Assembly (NCBI GenBank): GCA_047602475.1
Contig: JASGHE010000002.1
Span: 310,001 to 374,000 of the forward strand
Origin: JAEUIE01 sp047602475
GTDB taxonomy: Bacteria; Planctomycetota; Planctomycetia; Gemmatales; HRBIN36
Direction: 5' to 3'
DNA length: 64,000 bases
Shown here: positions 45,249 to 55,540 of the stretch, one piece after another
How the letters are laid out: the number at the start of each line of letters is the position of its first letter
How positions within the stretch are numbered: the stretch's first letter is position 1
Translations under genes and position numbers: made by a program
Notes under the pieces: model-generated
What the model was told of the DNA's origin: nothing
Seen by the model: the letters and a program-made list of their open reading frames with translations, nothing else
The model's database searches: none

Positions 45249-45416
45249 AGACTCTCCCCCAACCTTTCTCGCTCCAGGGAAGTGGGGAGAATAGGGCAGT
45301 CTGCGAAGGCCGGGCAACCGTTCTTTGCTTGACCCCCAGTGTCAAACCTGTTATGCCCCTCCCCGTTCGGGGGACATCCTACCTACAGGGGGAGTTGTTG
45401 CTGCTCAAGCAACAAC

Positions 45417-47656
45417 ATGCGTATGCGTCAGTGCTTAGGCGCGAGCCTGGTACTACTGTTGATCGTTTTGATTGCCGGCTGTTCACGAGAGTATTACTTC
45501 CGTGACGCTGACAAGGAGACCTACGGTGCGCTTCAAGAACGCAACCGGGAACCTTGGTTCGTTCCTGATCTGAAGGTCGAACCGCCCCCCGAATCGCGCA
45601 TCTTTGTGCCGGGCAATGAAGTGAAGCCTCCGCAACCGCCTGATGATCCACCGGCTCACGAATACATGCTCTATGCCAACGGCATCCCCGGTTCCATTAT
45701 CTGGAGGAAGTGGGGCACCACCGACGGTTGGGACAACCCCGACTGGATGGCCTACCTGCCGTGGGACAAGAACGGCAAGCTGCCTCTCAACCCGGATGAT
45801 TCCGTCATCCTTGGCCAGACCAACAGCGTCTTCTACCGCACCGCCGTCGAGGACCTCTATCTCTCCGCCCTGGCTCTGACCCTCAATCGTTTCGAGTTCG
45901 ACTGCCAATGGTACCTGCTCAACAGTACCACGTTCCAGCATTATGGCACCAATGGCTTCCCGACCGAGACTAACTCGCTGACGACGAACACCAACTTCGG
46001 CTTCAACCGCTACCTTTCTACCGGCGGCCAGATACTTATCGACTTCGCCAACTCCTTCGTCTTCGAATACACCGGCCACACGCAAACGGTCACGAGTAAC
46101 ATCACCGGCACCTTCATTCAGCCGCTTCTTCGTAATGGCGGCAAGTATGTGCGCATGGAGACCCTGACCCAGGGTGAACGGAATACCCTCTATGCCATCC
46201 GCGACTTTGCCCGGTTTCGCAAGCAGTACTGGTTCAACCTGACGATGCGGGACACCGGGTTCCTCGGTCTGCAACTGGCGGCGCAGAACGTCCGCAACGC
46301 TGAGGAGAATGTCCGTCGATTGCAACAGATCTATCAACTGCACTTGTTCCTCATTACCAAGGGCGGCTCCATCTCGCAGGTGCAGCTCGATCAGAATCTT
46401 CCTCAGTTTGAAGCAGGGGCAGGCTGGGCTCATTCAGGCGAAGACAACCTACGAGAACCTGCTCGACAATTACAAGTTCACGCTTGGGCTTCCTCCGGCG
46501 CTGCCGGTCAAGCTTGAGAAGGAACTGCTGGATCAGTTCGCCCTGACGACGCCGGAGATGGACGCCATCCAGGCAGAACTCAGCGCCCTGGAACTGAAAC
46601 TGAGGCAACCTGATCAGGCGCCGCCGCTGGCTGAGCTCAAATCGGGTGCGGAGAACCTGCAACAGCTTGTGAAGCGAACCGAGGTAGAGGCCCGCATCAT
46701 CGAAAAGGAACTGGCTCGAGCGCATCAAGGCACTGCCTGCACAAACCCAGGATCCCGATGAGCAACAGGCCAAGGTTGATCTCAAGGGCCTGACCGATCG
46801 TATCTCCGATCTCTTTGCGGAGATGACCAAACTCCAAACCAGCGTCGCCAGCAACTTGGCCGAGATGGCAGAGAAGGAACGAACACGAGACTGGGAAAGG
46901 CTGCAGCGACGCACCAGAGAACTCCTGGCGATCCAGGGCGACTTGCTCGTCTACCAGAACCAGGTTCGTGTCTATGCGGTGCAGTTGAAGCCATTCAAGA
47001 TGACCGAAGACGAGTGCGTTCGCCAGGCTTTGGAGAATCGGCTCGATCTCATGAACGTGCAGGCTCAGGTGGTGGATAGCTGGCGAAAGGTGAACATCGC
47101 AGCCAACGGTTTAGAAGCTGGGCTAAATATAGTGAGTGGGATGAATATTGTGACTGCCCCGCTCACTCACAACCCCTTCGATTTTTCAGCTCAAGCCAGT
47201 AGTTATCGTGTCGGAGTACAATTTGACGGCCCTTTGACCCGTCAGGCGGAAAGAAACACTTTCCGAGCGTCGATAATACAGTATCATAGAGCTAGACGAA
47301 CCTACCTGAATCGGTGCGATTCGGTCGTTCAATCGCTGCGGCGCAACTTGCGGCAGCTTGAGACGGACCGCCTGAACTTCGAAATCGCCCGACAAAGCCT
47401 GATCGCCGCAGCCCGGCAGTTGGAAGCCACCCGAATCCGGCTTCTCATTGGCGGCGATCTCAACCCTGCCACCGGCACTCTTGATACGCTGACCGCTTTG
47501 TCATCGTTACTCTCCGCCAAGAACACACTCATCGCCAGTTGGGCGAATTACGAAAACGACCGCATGCAATTGCTTCTGGACATGGAAGCGATTCAACTTG
47601 ATGAAAGGGGGATTTACCATGACGACTTCTTCGCCATCGTCCCCAAGACCGACTGA
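45417..47656 (+). CDS. TolC-like outer membrane factor lipoprotein (two apparent frameshifts)
   Basis: Three frames combine into about 746 residues. From the ATG at 45417 (or 45423) a leader ends in a lipobox (LLLIVLIAGC), so the protein is probably a lipoprotein. Then come an N-terminal domain special to planctomycetes (REYYFRDADKETYGALQERN, YLSALALTLNRFEFDCQWYL), a beta-barrel/helix region (FANSFVFEYTGHT, ITGTFIQPLLRNGGKYVRME) and TolC-type hairpin helices. Frame changes lie near 46420 and 46725; the last frame reads QALENRLDLMNVQAQVVDSW, SYRVGVQFDGPLTRQAERNT and IYHDDFFAIVPKTD. It is homologous along its whole length to the gene at 53032-55325. Its end overlaps the following adaptor gene by 38 bases, so both form an efflux or secretion operon. 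Confidence 0.83.
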
Positions 47657-49352
47657 GTCCGTAAACCCGTCCCGTGTTCCTGAGATTGATGTGATGCAGA
47701 CTGAAGCTTTGCAGAAGGATCTGCTTGCTGTACCCGCCACGACGGAAGTGGCCCAGGCGATAGCCTACCCGATCGCGCCGACGCACACGCACATTGTGCA
47801 TGTCAGCAGTGATCTGATGCCCGCGCAGCCCTACGCCATGATGGCACCGGCTCGCGCACCAATGCGCTGGGTACCGATCCTGGCGACGGCGGTGCTGGCA
47901 CTGGGGGCAAGCTATTTCTTGTTTCGCGCTCCCAGCATCGTCGGCCTCAACGATCAGCCCGTCTCGACAGTGACGATTGTTCGAGCCATGAAAGCGCCGC
48001 TGGATTCGTGCCTGATTGAACAGGGTGTGGTCGAGACGAAATCGTCGGTTACCATCACCAATCCGATCACTGCAACGCCAGTCAGTCTGGTGTCGATGGT
48101 GCCCTATGGCACGCGGGTGAAGAAGGGCGAGGTGGTTGCTAAGCTCGATCTCACGCCGCTGCACGCGACGATGGCGGACCAGCAGAGCAAGATTCTCGCG
48201 GCCCGCACCAAGCTGGCCGATGCTCAGGAGGCGCTTGATACCCTGAAGGTCAAGAACGAAGGTGAACTCTCCGCCGCCGATCTTCAACTGGAATTCGCCC
48301 AGGTCGATCTGAACAAGTTCCAGACCGAAGAGAAGCAGGTCGAACTGAACGACAGACGCGGCCAGATTGCCATGGCTGAGCGCGACCTCAAGGAAGCGGA
48401 GGAGAAGCTTCAATACTATCGCACCTTCCACAAACGCGGCTTCATCAGCAGCGAGCAACTCAAGGCCAAGGAAGCGGAGCTCGATAAGACCCGTTTCAGC
48501 CTGGCCCAGAGCCAGTCGCGCCTCAAAATCTATGAACGCTACATGGTGCCCCGACAGGAACGCACCCTGCTGGCAAAGGTGGAAGAACTCAAGCGTGAGA
48601 ACCAGAAGCTGAGGAAGACCCAGACCTGTGCGGTCAACAAGGCTCAGGCTGAGATCACCACCTGCCGCTGCGGTTTGACTGCTGAAGAATCGAAGCTGAC
48701 GCTGTTGCAAAATCAGCTTGCCCTGGCTGAGGTGAAGGCTCCTTGTGATGGCATCCTCGCTGCTCCATTGGCGGAGGCACAGAAGACCCGGCCCTCGCCC
48801 GGCGCTGCCCTGCAGCCCAGCCAGGTCATCTTCACGATGCCCCAGATGGAACAGCTTTGCGTCAAGGTTCGTCTCGGCGAATCGGACATGAAGAAGCTGC
48901 AGGCCAAACAACAGGCCCGAATCACCATTGATTCAGAAGACGACATCGTCTGCACCGGCACGCTCGAAAAGATCATCTTCAAAGCTGATACGGTCTGGAC
49001 CAAGGGCAATGCGCAGCCCCGCGACTTTGTCGCCCACATCAAGATCTGCTCGAACCATCCGCTGGAGTGGACCAGCCTGGGCCAGAAAGCCCGGGTCGAG
49101 TTCACCCTCGAAACGCTGCCAGAAGCCTTGCAGCTTCCAGCGAATGCCATTACCGAAAAGGATGGCAAAAGCTATGTCATGGTGATGACCCACGATGGCC
49201 CCGCTCAACGGGAACTTCGCACGGGCTGCACCGATGGCAAGCACGTCGAGATTCGGCATGGCCTGGAAGCAGGCGACAAGGTGCTGCTCAGCACTAAGCT
49301 GAAGCCGAGCGATGAGCCGAGCGGTATGAGAGTGAGCACGGCGACGCCGTAA
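47619..49352 (+). CDS. HlyD/RND-type membrane fusion (adaptor) protein
   Basis: The start at 47619 (MTTSSPSSPRPTES) is chosen because AAAGGGGG lies 7 bases upstream; an earlier in-frame ATG at 47598 lacks this. The 577-residue protein has a long polar cytoplasmic N-terminus, one membrane helix (RWVPILATAVLALGASYFLF), a lipoyl-type half (VSMVPYGTRVKKGEVVAKLD), a long coiled coil (about residues 190-330; QSKILAARTKLADAQEALDT, AEEKLQYYRTFHKRGFISSE), the second lipoyl half (EVKAPCDGILAAPL) and beta-barrel/proximal domains (LGQKARVEFTLET, VMVMTHDGPAQRELRTGCTD, GLEAGDKVLLSTKLK). It would link an inner-membrane pump to the outer membrane factor encoded just upstream. No pump gene follows. Confidence 0.9.
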   Translation: MTTSSPSSPRPTESVNPSRVPEIDVMQTEALQKDLLAVPATTEVAQAIAYPIAPTHTHIVHVSSDLMPAQPYAMMAPARAPMRWVPILATAVLALGASYFLFRAPSIVGLNDQPVSTVTIVRAMKAPLDSCLIEQGVVETKSSVTITNPITATPVSLVSMVPYGTRVKKGEVVAKLDLTPLHATMADQQSKILAARTKLADAQEALDTLKVKNEGELSAADLQLEFAQVDLNKFQTEEKQVELNDRRGQIAMAERDLKEAEEKLQYYRTFHKRGFISSEQLKAKEAELDKTRFSLAQSQSRLKIYERYMVPRQERTLLAKVEELKRENQKLRKTQTCAVNKAQAEITTCRCGLTAEESKLTLLQNQLALAEVKAPCDGILAAPLAEAQKTRPSPGAALQPSQVIFTMPQMEQLCVKVRLGESDMKKLQAKQQARITIDSEDDIVCTGTLEKIIFKADTVWTKGNAQPRDFVAHIKICSNHPLEWTSLGQKARVEFTLETLPEALQLPANAITEKDGKSYVMVMTHDGPAQRELRTGCTDGKHVEIRHGLEAGDKVLLSTKLKPSDEPSGMRVSTATP

Positions 49353-49363
49353 TGACTAGTAAA

Positions 49364-49464
49364 CCGTGGCAGGGGTCAGCGGTACTTCGCTGACCCCTGC
49401 GGCATTTACAAAGACCTTGACAGCTCAGCAGGGGGCAGATGAGTACATCTGACCCCTGCCACAG
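49364..49464. repeat. GTAC-loop double-hairpin element
   Basis: The left hairpin is GGCAGGGGTCAGCG with loop GTACTT and return CGCTGACCCCTGC. The right one is GCAGGGGGCAGAT with loop GAGTAC and return ATCTGACCCCTGCC. Outer arms GTGGCAGGGGTCA and TGACCCCTGCCAC pair exactly. It is a sister of 28186-28289. It follows the adaptor stop by 12 bases. Confidence 0.88.
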
Positions 49465-49555
49465 CTTCTCTCGCTACCTGCCTCTTCTTCCCAGATTTCA
49501 ACTGCATTGCCTCGTGGGACCCACTATACTGCTTTTCAAGAGAAAAGGAGTGCGT

Positions 49556-50008
49556 GTGGAGCCGATGTTCTTTTCGTGGGTGGAAAAGCCTTACCTGGCG
49601 GCGATGGCCAAGCCTCGCTCCGAGGAAGAACTGCGCTGGCTGCGCGAACATGATATCGATGTGCTGATCACTCTCACTGAAGAACCTCCGCATCGAAACC
49701 TGATCAATCAAGTCGGCTTGATGCTGGTTCACATCCCCATCCTCGATTTCACTGCTCCCACGCAGCAGGATTTGCAGACTGCTGTCGATGCCATTCGCAA
49801 AGCCAAAGATTCGGGCATGGGGGTGGCTGTCCACTGTGCAGCCGGCATGGGTCGCACGGGAACGATCCTGGCCGGCTGGTTCGTTGCTCAGGGGATGAAC
49901 TCGACTGAAGCGATCAACCACGTTCGCCATCTTCGCCCCGGTTCGATTGAAACCGAAGAGCAGGAAGAGGCGATACATCTCTATGCTCGTGATCTACGAC
50001 GACAGTAG
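49556..50008 (+). CDS. dual-specificity protein phosphatase
   Basis: A GTG start at 49556 with AAGGAG five bases upstream gives a 150-residue protein (the ATG at 49565 is the alternative). It has the full DSP signature HCAAGMGRTG, with catalytic Cys94 and Arg100 and a probable general-acid Asp64 (PILDFTAP). The start FFSWVEKPYLAAMAKPRSEE resembles the cyclin-dependent-kinase-inhibitor-3/atypical DSP group common in bacteria. It would remove phosphate from Tyr, Ser or Thr, or from another phospho-ester, in the cytoplasm. The many Ser/Thr kinases of the organism are possible counterparts (inference). The gene is alone between two convergent efflux modules. Confidence 0.9.
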   Translation: MEPMFFSWVEKPYLAAMAKPRSEEELRWLREHDIDVLITLTEEPPHRNLINQVGLMLVHIPILDFTAPTQQDLQTAVDAIRKAKDSGMGVAVHCAAGMGRTGTILAGWFVAQGMNSTEAINHVRHLRPGSIETEEQEEAIHLYARDLRRQ

Positions 50009-50018
50009 AATCTGATTC

Positions 50019-50104
50019 TCTCCCCTTTCCAAGGGGGAGCTGTTGGGGGCTAATTTTTCGGTAACGCAGAACCCCACCCAACCTCTCCTTGGTAAGGGGA
50101 GGAG
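50019..50104. repeat. CTCCCC/GGGGAG repeat, family E (copy 2)
   Basis: CTCTCCCCTTTCCAAGGGGGAG and, about 50 bases on, CCTCTCCTTGGTAAGGGGAGG surround a GAACCCCACCCAACC core. It lies between convergent phosphatase and permease genes and may terminate both. Confidence 0.65.
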
Positions 50105-50118
50105 CAATTCAATCATCG

Positions 50119-51386
50119 CTACTCGTGCCGTAAGGCTTCAATCGGATCCATGAAGGCCGCACGCCGGGCTGGGTAGATGCCGAACAGCAGTCCGACCATG
50201 ACCGAAACGCCAAAGGCGACGATGGCCGACCAGGGCGTGATGATCGTCGGTAACTCAAAGAACCTCGTCACCATCAATGAGCCGCCCACGCCCAGACTGA
50301 CGCCGAGGATGCCGCCGAGGCTGGTAAGGACGACGCTCTCAGCCAGGAACTGGGAAGTGATGTCGCCACGCTTGGCTCCCAATGCTCGGCGGACGCCGAT
50401 CTCACGGGTGCGTTCGGTCACGGTGGCGAGCATGATGTTCATGATGCCGATACCGCCCACCACCAGCGAAATAGAGGCGATGGCTCCCAGCACCAGCGAG
50501 AAGATGCGCTGGGTGCGCTCGGCTTTCTCCAGCAGATCGAGGGGCACGGTGATGGCATAATCTTTCTGAGGATGGTACTGTTCGAGCAGACAGGCAATAA
50601 CCTCAGCGGTGCTTTTGACATTTTCGAGGCTGTCGACGCTGACAGTGATCTGACTCAATTCCAGCTTTTCGGCCTGGAAACTTCCTGCTTTCATGGTCAT
50701 GAGGATGCTGCCGGTGCGTACTTTGTCGGTGCCAAAGGGAACATAGATTTCCTTGTCGAAGTCGCGGAGTTCGCCGGCACCGGGCTTGCTGGAGCCGCGC
50801 ATGTCGGTCACGCCGATGATGCGGTAGTATTGGCTGCCATCGATGCGGATGGCTTTATGCATCGGGTCTTCGTAGGGGAAGAGCTTCTCGGCCACATCGT
50901 AACCGATAACGCAGACATTCGCTTTGCCCGCTTCGTCGATCTCGTCGAGGAACCGGCCCAGGGTCAACTTGAGGTTGGCCTGCTCTGCCTGCTCGGGTGA
51001 GGCAGCGACGATGCGGGCATCCATCTTGCGATCCAGGTAGCGGGCTTCCTTGACGAACTCCCGTGTCGCGGTCACGTCGGTGACTGTGGGGATCGTAAGT
51101 TGGATGCGATCAAAGTCAGCCATCTTGAGGCCATAGTCGAGGATGAACTGCTGCTGGCGTTCCTTCTTGTCTTCGCCGCTGGGCTTGGCACTGCGGATGA
51201 TGATGTTGGTGGCGCCAATTGACGAATCTGTTCGATGGCTTCAAACCGGGCCGCTTCACCGACCGCGAGCATGATGATGACCGACGCCACGCCGAGGACG
51301 ATGCCCAGGACGGTCAAGAGCGACCGCAGCCGTTGAGCCATCAGGTTGCGGAGAGCCAGTTTCAGGACGTGGGTGTAGCGGTTCAT
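50119..51386 (-). CDS. MacB-type ABC transporter permease (apparent frameshift near 51213)
   Basis: From the ATG at 51386 the protein starts with the MacB/FtsX pattern (HVLKLALRNLMAQRLRSLLT, VLGIVLGVASVIIMLAVGEA). After EAIEQIRQL the frame fails. Restoring one G gives GATNIIIRSAKPSGEDKKER, and the following frame continues with the MacB periplasmic core domain and three C-terminal helices (ISLVVGGIGIMNIMLATVTE, RTREIGVRRALGAKRGDITS, AFGVSVMVGLLFGIYPARRA). Total about 422 residues, full length for a permease without a fused ATPase. It is the last gene of a leftward operon behind an outer membrane factor and an adaptor. The ATP-binding subunit expected in such a system is not encoded within the operon. 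Confidence 0.9.
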
Positions 51387-51420
51387 TCGAATGGTGTCTC
51401 GGCCCTTTGGGCCTATCGGT

Positions 51421-53153
51421 TTAGCCAGGTTGCACGGCCACATTGGCTCCGGGCGAAGGGGGCGGCGGAGCTGGTGTCGTTGCCTTAGTCGGGGAGGCTT
51501 CTTCTTTGCCATTCTGGGAGGCTGCTTTCATCTCCGCTGCTAGACGGCGGCGGGAGTTGAGCGCCACCTTCTCGCCTTCTTCCAGGCCTTTGGTGATGAT
51601 GATGAACTTGTCATTGTTATCACCCACCGAAACGGTGCGTTTCGTGGTGGCGTTTCCCGATTGCTGGAAGGCAAAGTGCTCGCCATCCCGCTCGCAGACG
51701 GCCTGCACCGGCACCATCAACACGTTCTTATGTTGCTGGGCGATGATGCGCACCTCAGCAGTCATGCCAGGCTTGAGGCCTGCTTCCAAGGGCAAATCGT
51801 CGATGCTGACTTCAGTCACATATTCCTTCACGCCCCGTTCATCCCAGGGGCCGCGATTATCGGCAAGAGTGGCTACACTGAGCACCTTGCCATGCAGCAC
51901 TTTGTTCGGCAGCGCTTCAAGAAGCACCTCGACGTCCTGATCCTTCTTCACCTTCTTGATTTGTGATTCGTGGACCTTGACCTTGACCTGCATTTTGGTG
52001 AGGTCGGGAAGACGGAAGAGCGTCTGCTGGTAGTAGACCAGAGCGCCGGGCGCACCCGGCTCTGCTCATCCCAGTAACGATCATTGGCATAGACGATGAT
52101 GCCATCCTGCGGAGCCTTGATGATGCAGGCATCGAGCTGCTTCTTCAGTCGATCCAGAGACCGTTTCTCGATCTTGGCGGTGTCCTCCGCTGCTTCGAGT
52201 TCTGACTTTGCTTTGAGCACCGCAGCCTGGGTGCTGTTCCTGGTGCGTTCCAGTTCCGACTTGGCATCACGTGCGGTCGATTCGAGCTTGGCCTGCTGAC
52301 TCTTCTTGGTGAAGTTTTCGAGGATGTAAAGGTCCTTGCGGGCACTGGTGACCAGTAACTCGTTCTCCAGCACCTTGGTTTCAGCCCTACGCAGCGTTTC
52401 TGGTGTTTCGAAGCCGCGGTTGACGACAATCTGGTAGTTCTTGTGCTCTTCCTTGGCAATCTCGAGCTCGCGCTCCGCCTTGGCGACAGCCGACTTACTG
52501 GTATCGAGCAGCTTGAGATACTCCCCCTTGGCGTGGAAGTACTTTTCGTACTCCAGGTCGGCGAGGATGAGGGCTAGTTTGGCTTTATCGATCTCGCTCT
52601 CTCTTTTGTTCTCTTGTACTTTGAGCTCTTCCCGCGAGGCGTTGGCTTTGCCGTCGGCTTGCTTCCATTTCACTTCCTGATCCTGGAAGGCTTTGGTCAG
52701 CTCTTCGGTATCGAACTTGACGACGACATCGCCTTTCTTGACACTCGTGCCTTCGTTGAGGATTTCGACAATCTTGATCTGCCTTCCTTCGACATCGCAG
52801 CGGACGTCCACGGTCTTGGCACTACCCAGTTCGCCCCGTTCGGTGACGATGATCTGCAGGTCGCCGCGGGTGACCGTGCCAATCAAGTCTGTTTTGTTTT
52901 CTGAGACACTGGGCCAGTACCAGTAGACGAGGGGACCGATGACCAGGCCGCCGACCAGCAGGAGAGCGAGGAGCCAGCGCCAGCCGGACTTGGAAGCCTT
53001 GCGGGCATTCAGTTGGAGCGATTCAGCAGCGTCATTTATCGAAGAGAATTCGTGCGGGGAAAAGCTCGGCTGGTCGGGGAGTGTCTCCGGCGCGGGGCTG
53101 GACAGGGGCTGGAGCGGGGAGTGTTTCAGTTCCTGGGGTGAGATATTGTCCAT
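51421..53153 (-). CDS. HlyD/MacA-type membrane fusion protein (apparent frameshift near 52050)
   Basis: The start is placed at 53153 (MDNISPQELKHSPLQ), inside the end of the outer-membrane-factor gene. A cytoplasmic N-terminus is followed by a membrane helix (WRWLLALLLVGGLVIGPLVY), a lipoyl half (IVEILNEGTSVKKGDVVVKF), a long coiled coil (about residues 170-340) and IIKAPQDGIIVYANDRYWDE. The frame then breaks; the next frame continues ALVYYQQTLFRLPDLTKMQV, VKVKVHESQIKKVKKDQDVE, a beta-barrel domain and a C-terminal MacA-like part (KFIIITKGLEEGEKVALNSR) ending in Pro/Ala-rich sequence. About 577 residues. It pairs with the MacB-type permease 34 bases downstream. Confidence 0.88.
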
Positions 53154-55325
53154 CACGGTACATCCCATCGGCATCGAGTTGTAACTGTTCAGTGGCGAGG
53201 AGCAACTGGACACGGCCTCGTTCGTAACTGAACCAGGTGGAAATCAACTGGTTCTTGGCGTTGAGTAATTGAGCCAGCGTATTGAGCTGTTCGAGAGGAT
53301 TAACGGGGCGGTTGAGCTGCAACTGCAAGGGCACCGATTCGACCTGGCGCGTGGCAGCGACAAAGGCCCGGCGGGTGATCTCGAAGTTCTGCCGATCCGT
53401 CTCCAGTTGCCTGAGTATCTGGCGCAGATCCAGCATAACCTGATCCTGCACCAGCATGTAGTCACGGCGGGCACGATCATATTGTATCAGACTCTGGCGG
53501 TAGTTGTTGGCGCAATTTCCCGATTAAGCGGGCCTTCGAACTGCACCCCGACCCGGTACTTGCTGGCGGCGTTGGAGAAATTAAAGGGCCGGGGAACCGT
53601 CGGATCGGTGTTGAGATCCATGCCGCCCACCAGGTTCAGCACCGCGCCGAGCTTGTTGGCGGTGATGGCTACCTGTCGCCAGGTATCGACGACCCTTGCC
53701 CGGGCATTCATGAGATCGAGCCGGTTCTCGATGGCCAACCGAATCGCTTCCTCTTCGGTCATGCTCACCCGGGGAAGGTTAATCGAGTAGACCCGTATCT
53801 GGTTCTGAATGACAAACAGTTGGCCGACGGCCAACTCGAGGTCTCGCAGCCTGAGTTCGAATTGGCGTTTGCGGTCGTTCATATTCATCTTCTCGACCAC
53901 GCCCTTGAAGGCTTCCAGCGTCTTGGGGTAGTTCAGTAGCTCGCCCTTGACCTGGTTCAGTTGGGCGAGCAGCCCGTCACGGTACTGTTTGATGCGTTCC
54001 ACTTCTTTGTCATCAATGCCAGAAGGCAAAGGTGTCTTCTGCCACTGATCTGCCTCTGCCACGATCTGGGTGAGGAAGCCTTGCGAGAGGCGATGATACT
54101 CCGCCAGCTTGGGCAGCCACTTCTCGATCTGGGCGATGGTCAGCTTTTCGTATTCTTTTCGGAAGTCACGCTGGAGTTGATCGATGTCGATCTGGAGCTG
54201 ATCAAGAGTTGGATCGGTGAAGAGGAATGCCTTCAGGGGTTCATCGTCCATGGCTACCTTGACGGTCGGTGGCAGGCCAAGTTGCAGCTTGTAGCGGTCG
54301 AGGCTGTTCTCGAGAATGGTGCGTGCCTGGATGATGCTGGCCCGCGCTTCGAGCAGTGAGGTGTAGGCCTGATCCTCCTGGACGGAGGTGATCTTGCCCG
54401 CCAGTCGCTGGGCCTGCTGGTTGGCGTAGTTCTGTTCCTGGCGGATGACGTTCGTTTCCTGATTGCGAATCAACTGTTGTTGCTGAAGCAGCGAAAGGTA
54501 CTGGTTCACCGCCAGATCTACGTACAAATCCTTGCGGAAGCGAGCGAAGATGCGGAGCTGATAGAGCAGGCTACGCTCGCCCTGGGTCAGCGCTTCCATC
54601 CGCACCTGTCGGCCGAAGTCGCGCAGCAGGGGCTGGATGAAGTTCATGGAAATAGTCGAGCCGGCAAAGGTGTTCTTGCCCGTGTATTCCCAGATGAAGC
54701 TGTTGGCGAAGTTCACCAGCAATTGCCCACCGGCGGCGAAGTTCTGGTTGAATCCGAAGTTGGTGTTGGTGTTGAGCGTGTTCGTCTCGGTCGGGAAGCC
54801 TCCAGTGCCGAAGTGCTCGTAGTTTGTGGTATTTGTCAGGTACCATTGCGTGGCGAACTCGAAACGGTTGAGTGTTAAATCAAGAGCTGAGAGATAGAGG
54901 TTCTCCAGTTGAGTGCGGTACTCCCGGCTGTGCAGTTGCGACTGCTGCATGATGCGATCGGGGCCGAGACGCAGTTTGCCGTCCACTAATGGCAGTTGGT
55001 TGTACCAATCGGAGAGTTCAACTGAATCAACGGTGCCATGATCCCACCAGTGCCTCCAGCCATGCATGCCGTAGGCTTCGTGCATGTAGATGTCAGCGGC
55101 GGGATCGTCCGGCGGCATGGGCGGGTGGTCAGGATCATACGGGTTGTAAAGTCGAGAGGCCGGTGGCGGTTCGATGTTGATGTTGGGCACGTTCCAACGA
55201 GGGTCCGCCGGCCGTTCCATGATGGCGGCGTACGAATCCTTGTCGGCGCTGTCACGGTAGTAGGCCCGTGAACAGGACGACAACGTGAGCGCAAGGATAG
55301 CCAGTGTCAGCCAGCGCAAGGCCAA
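53032..55325 (-). CDS. TolC-like outer membrane factor lipoprotein (apparent frameshift near 53500)
   Basis: The leader WLTLAILALTLSSC has a lipobox, then an N-terminal domain shared with the gene at 45417-47656 (RAYYRDSADKDSYAAIMERP, NLYLSALDLTLNRFEFATQW, GGFPTETNTLNTNTNFGFNQ, FIQPLLRDFGRQVRMEALTQ). The TolC-type helices follow, including LAIENRLDLMNARARVVDTW and SKYRVGVQFEGPLNREIA. There the frame breaks; one base restored gives NNYRQSLIQYDRARRDYM and then ILRQLETDRQNFEITRRAFV to the end. The total of about 764 residues is well above the usual 450-500 of TolC, owing to the N-terminal domain and a longer coiled coil. It is the first gene of the operon OMF-adaptor-permease and overlaps the adaptor start by about 120 bases. 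Confidence 0.85.
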
Positions 55326-55470
55326 ACGTCTCCCCCTCTTCTATACATCGTCGCATCATGGTGATGCCGACGATGTTCCCCGGCGGGTGCATCGCCGAAG
55401 TGGTTAGGTTTGTCAAGCAAAAAGTAGAGGATGGCGAAGTAGATAAACTGGAGCATGTAGGAGAACGATA

Positions 55471-55496
55471 AAGGCCCAGTTGATACTGGGCCTTTT
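55471..55496. terminator. bidirectional intrinsic terminator
   Basis: AAAGGCCCAG (55471-55480) pairs with CTGGGCCTTT (55487-55496), flanked by A-rich and T-rich ends. It lies 45 bases beyond the stop of the leftward metallopeptidase gene. Confidence 0.85.
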
Positions 55497-55540
55497 CATA
55501 GTCTCATTTGGAGAAGCGGCGAATCGCTCTCACTATCACC

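Noticed and set aside
47529..48911. 460-codon frame opposite the adaptor gene
   Set aside because: Shadow of the adaptor protein, which has clear lipoyl and coiled-coil regions on the plus strand.
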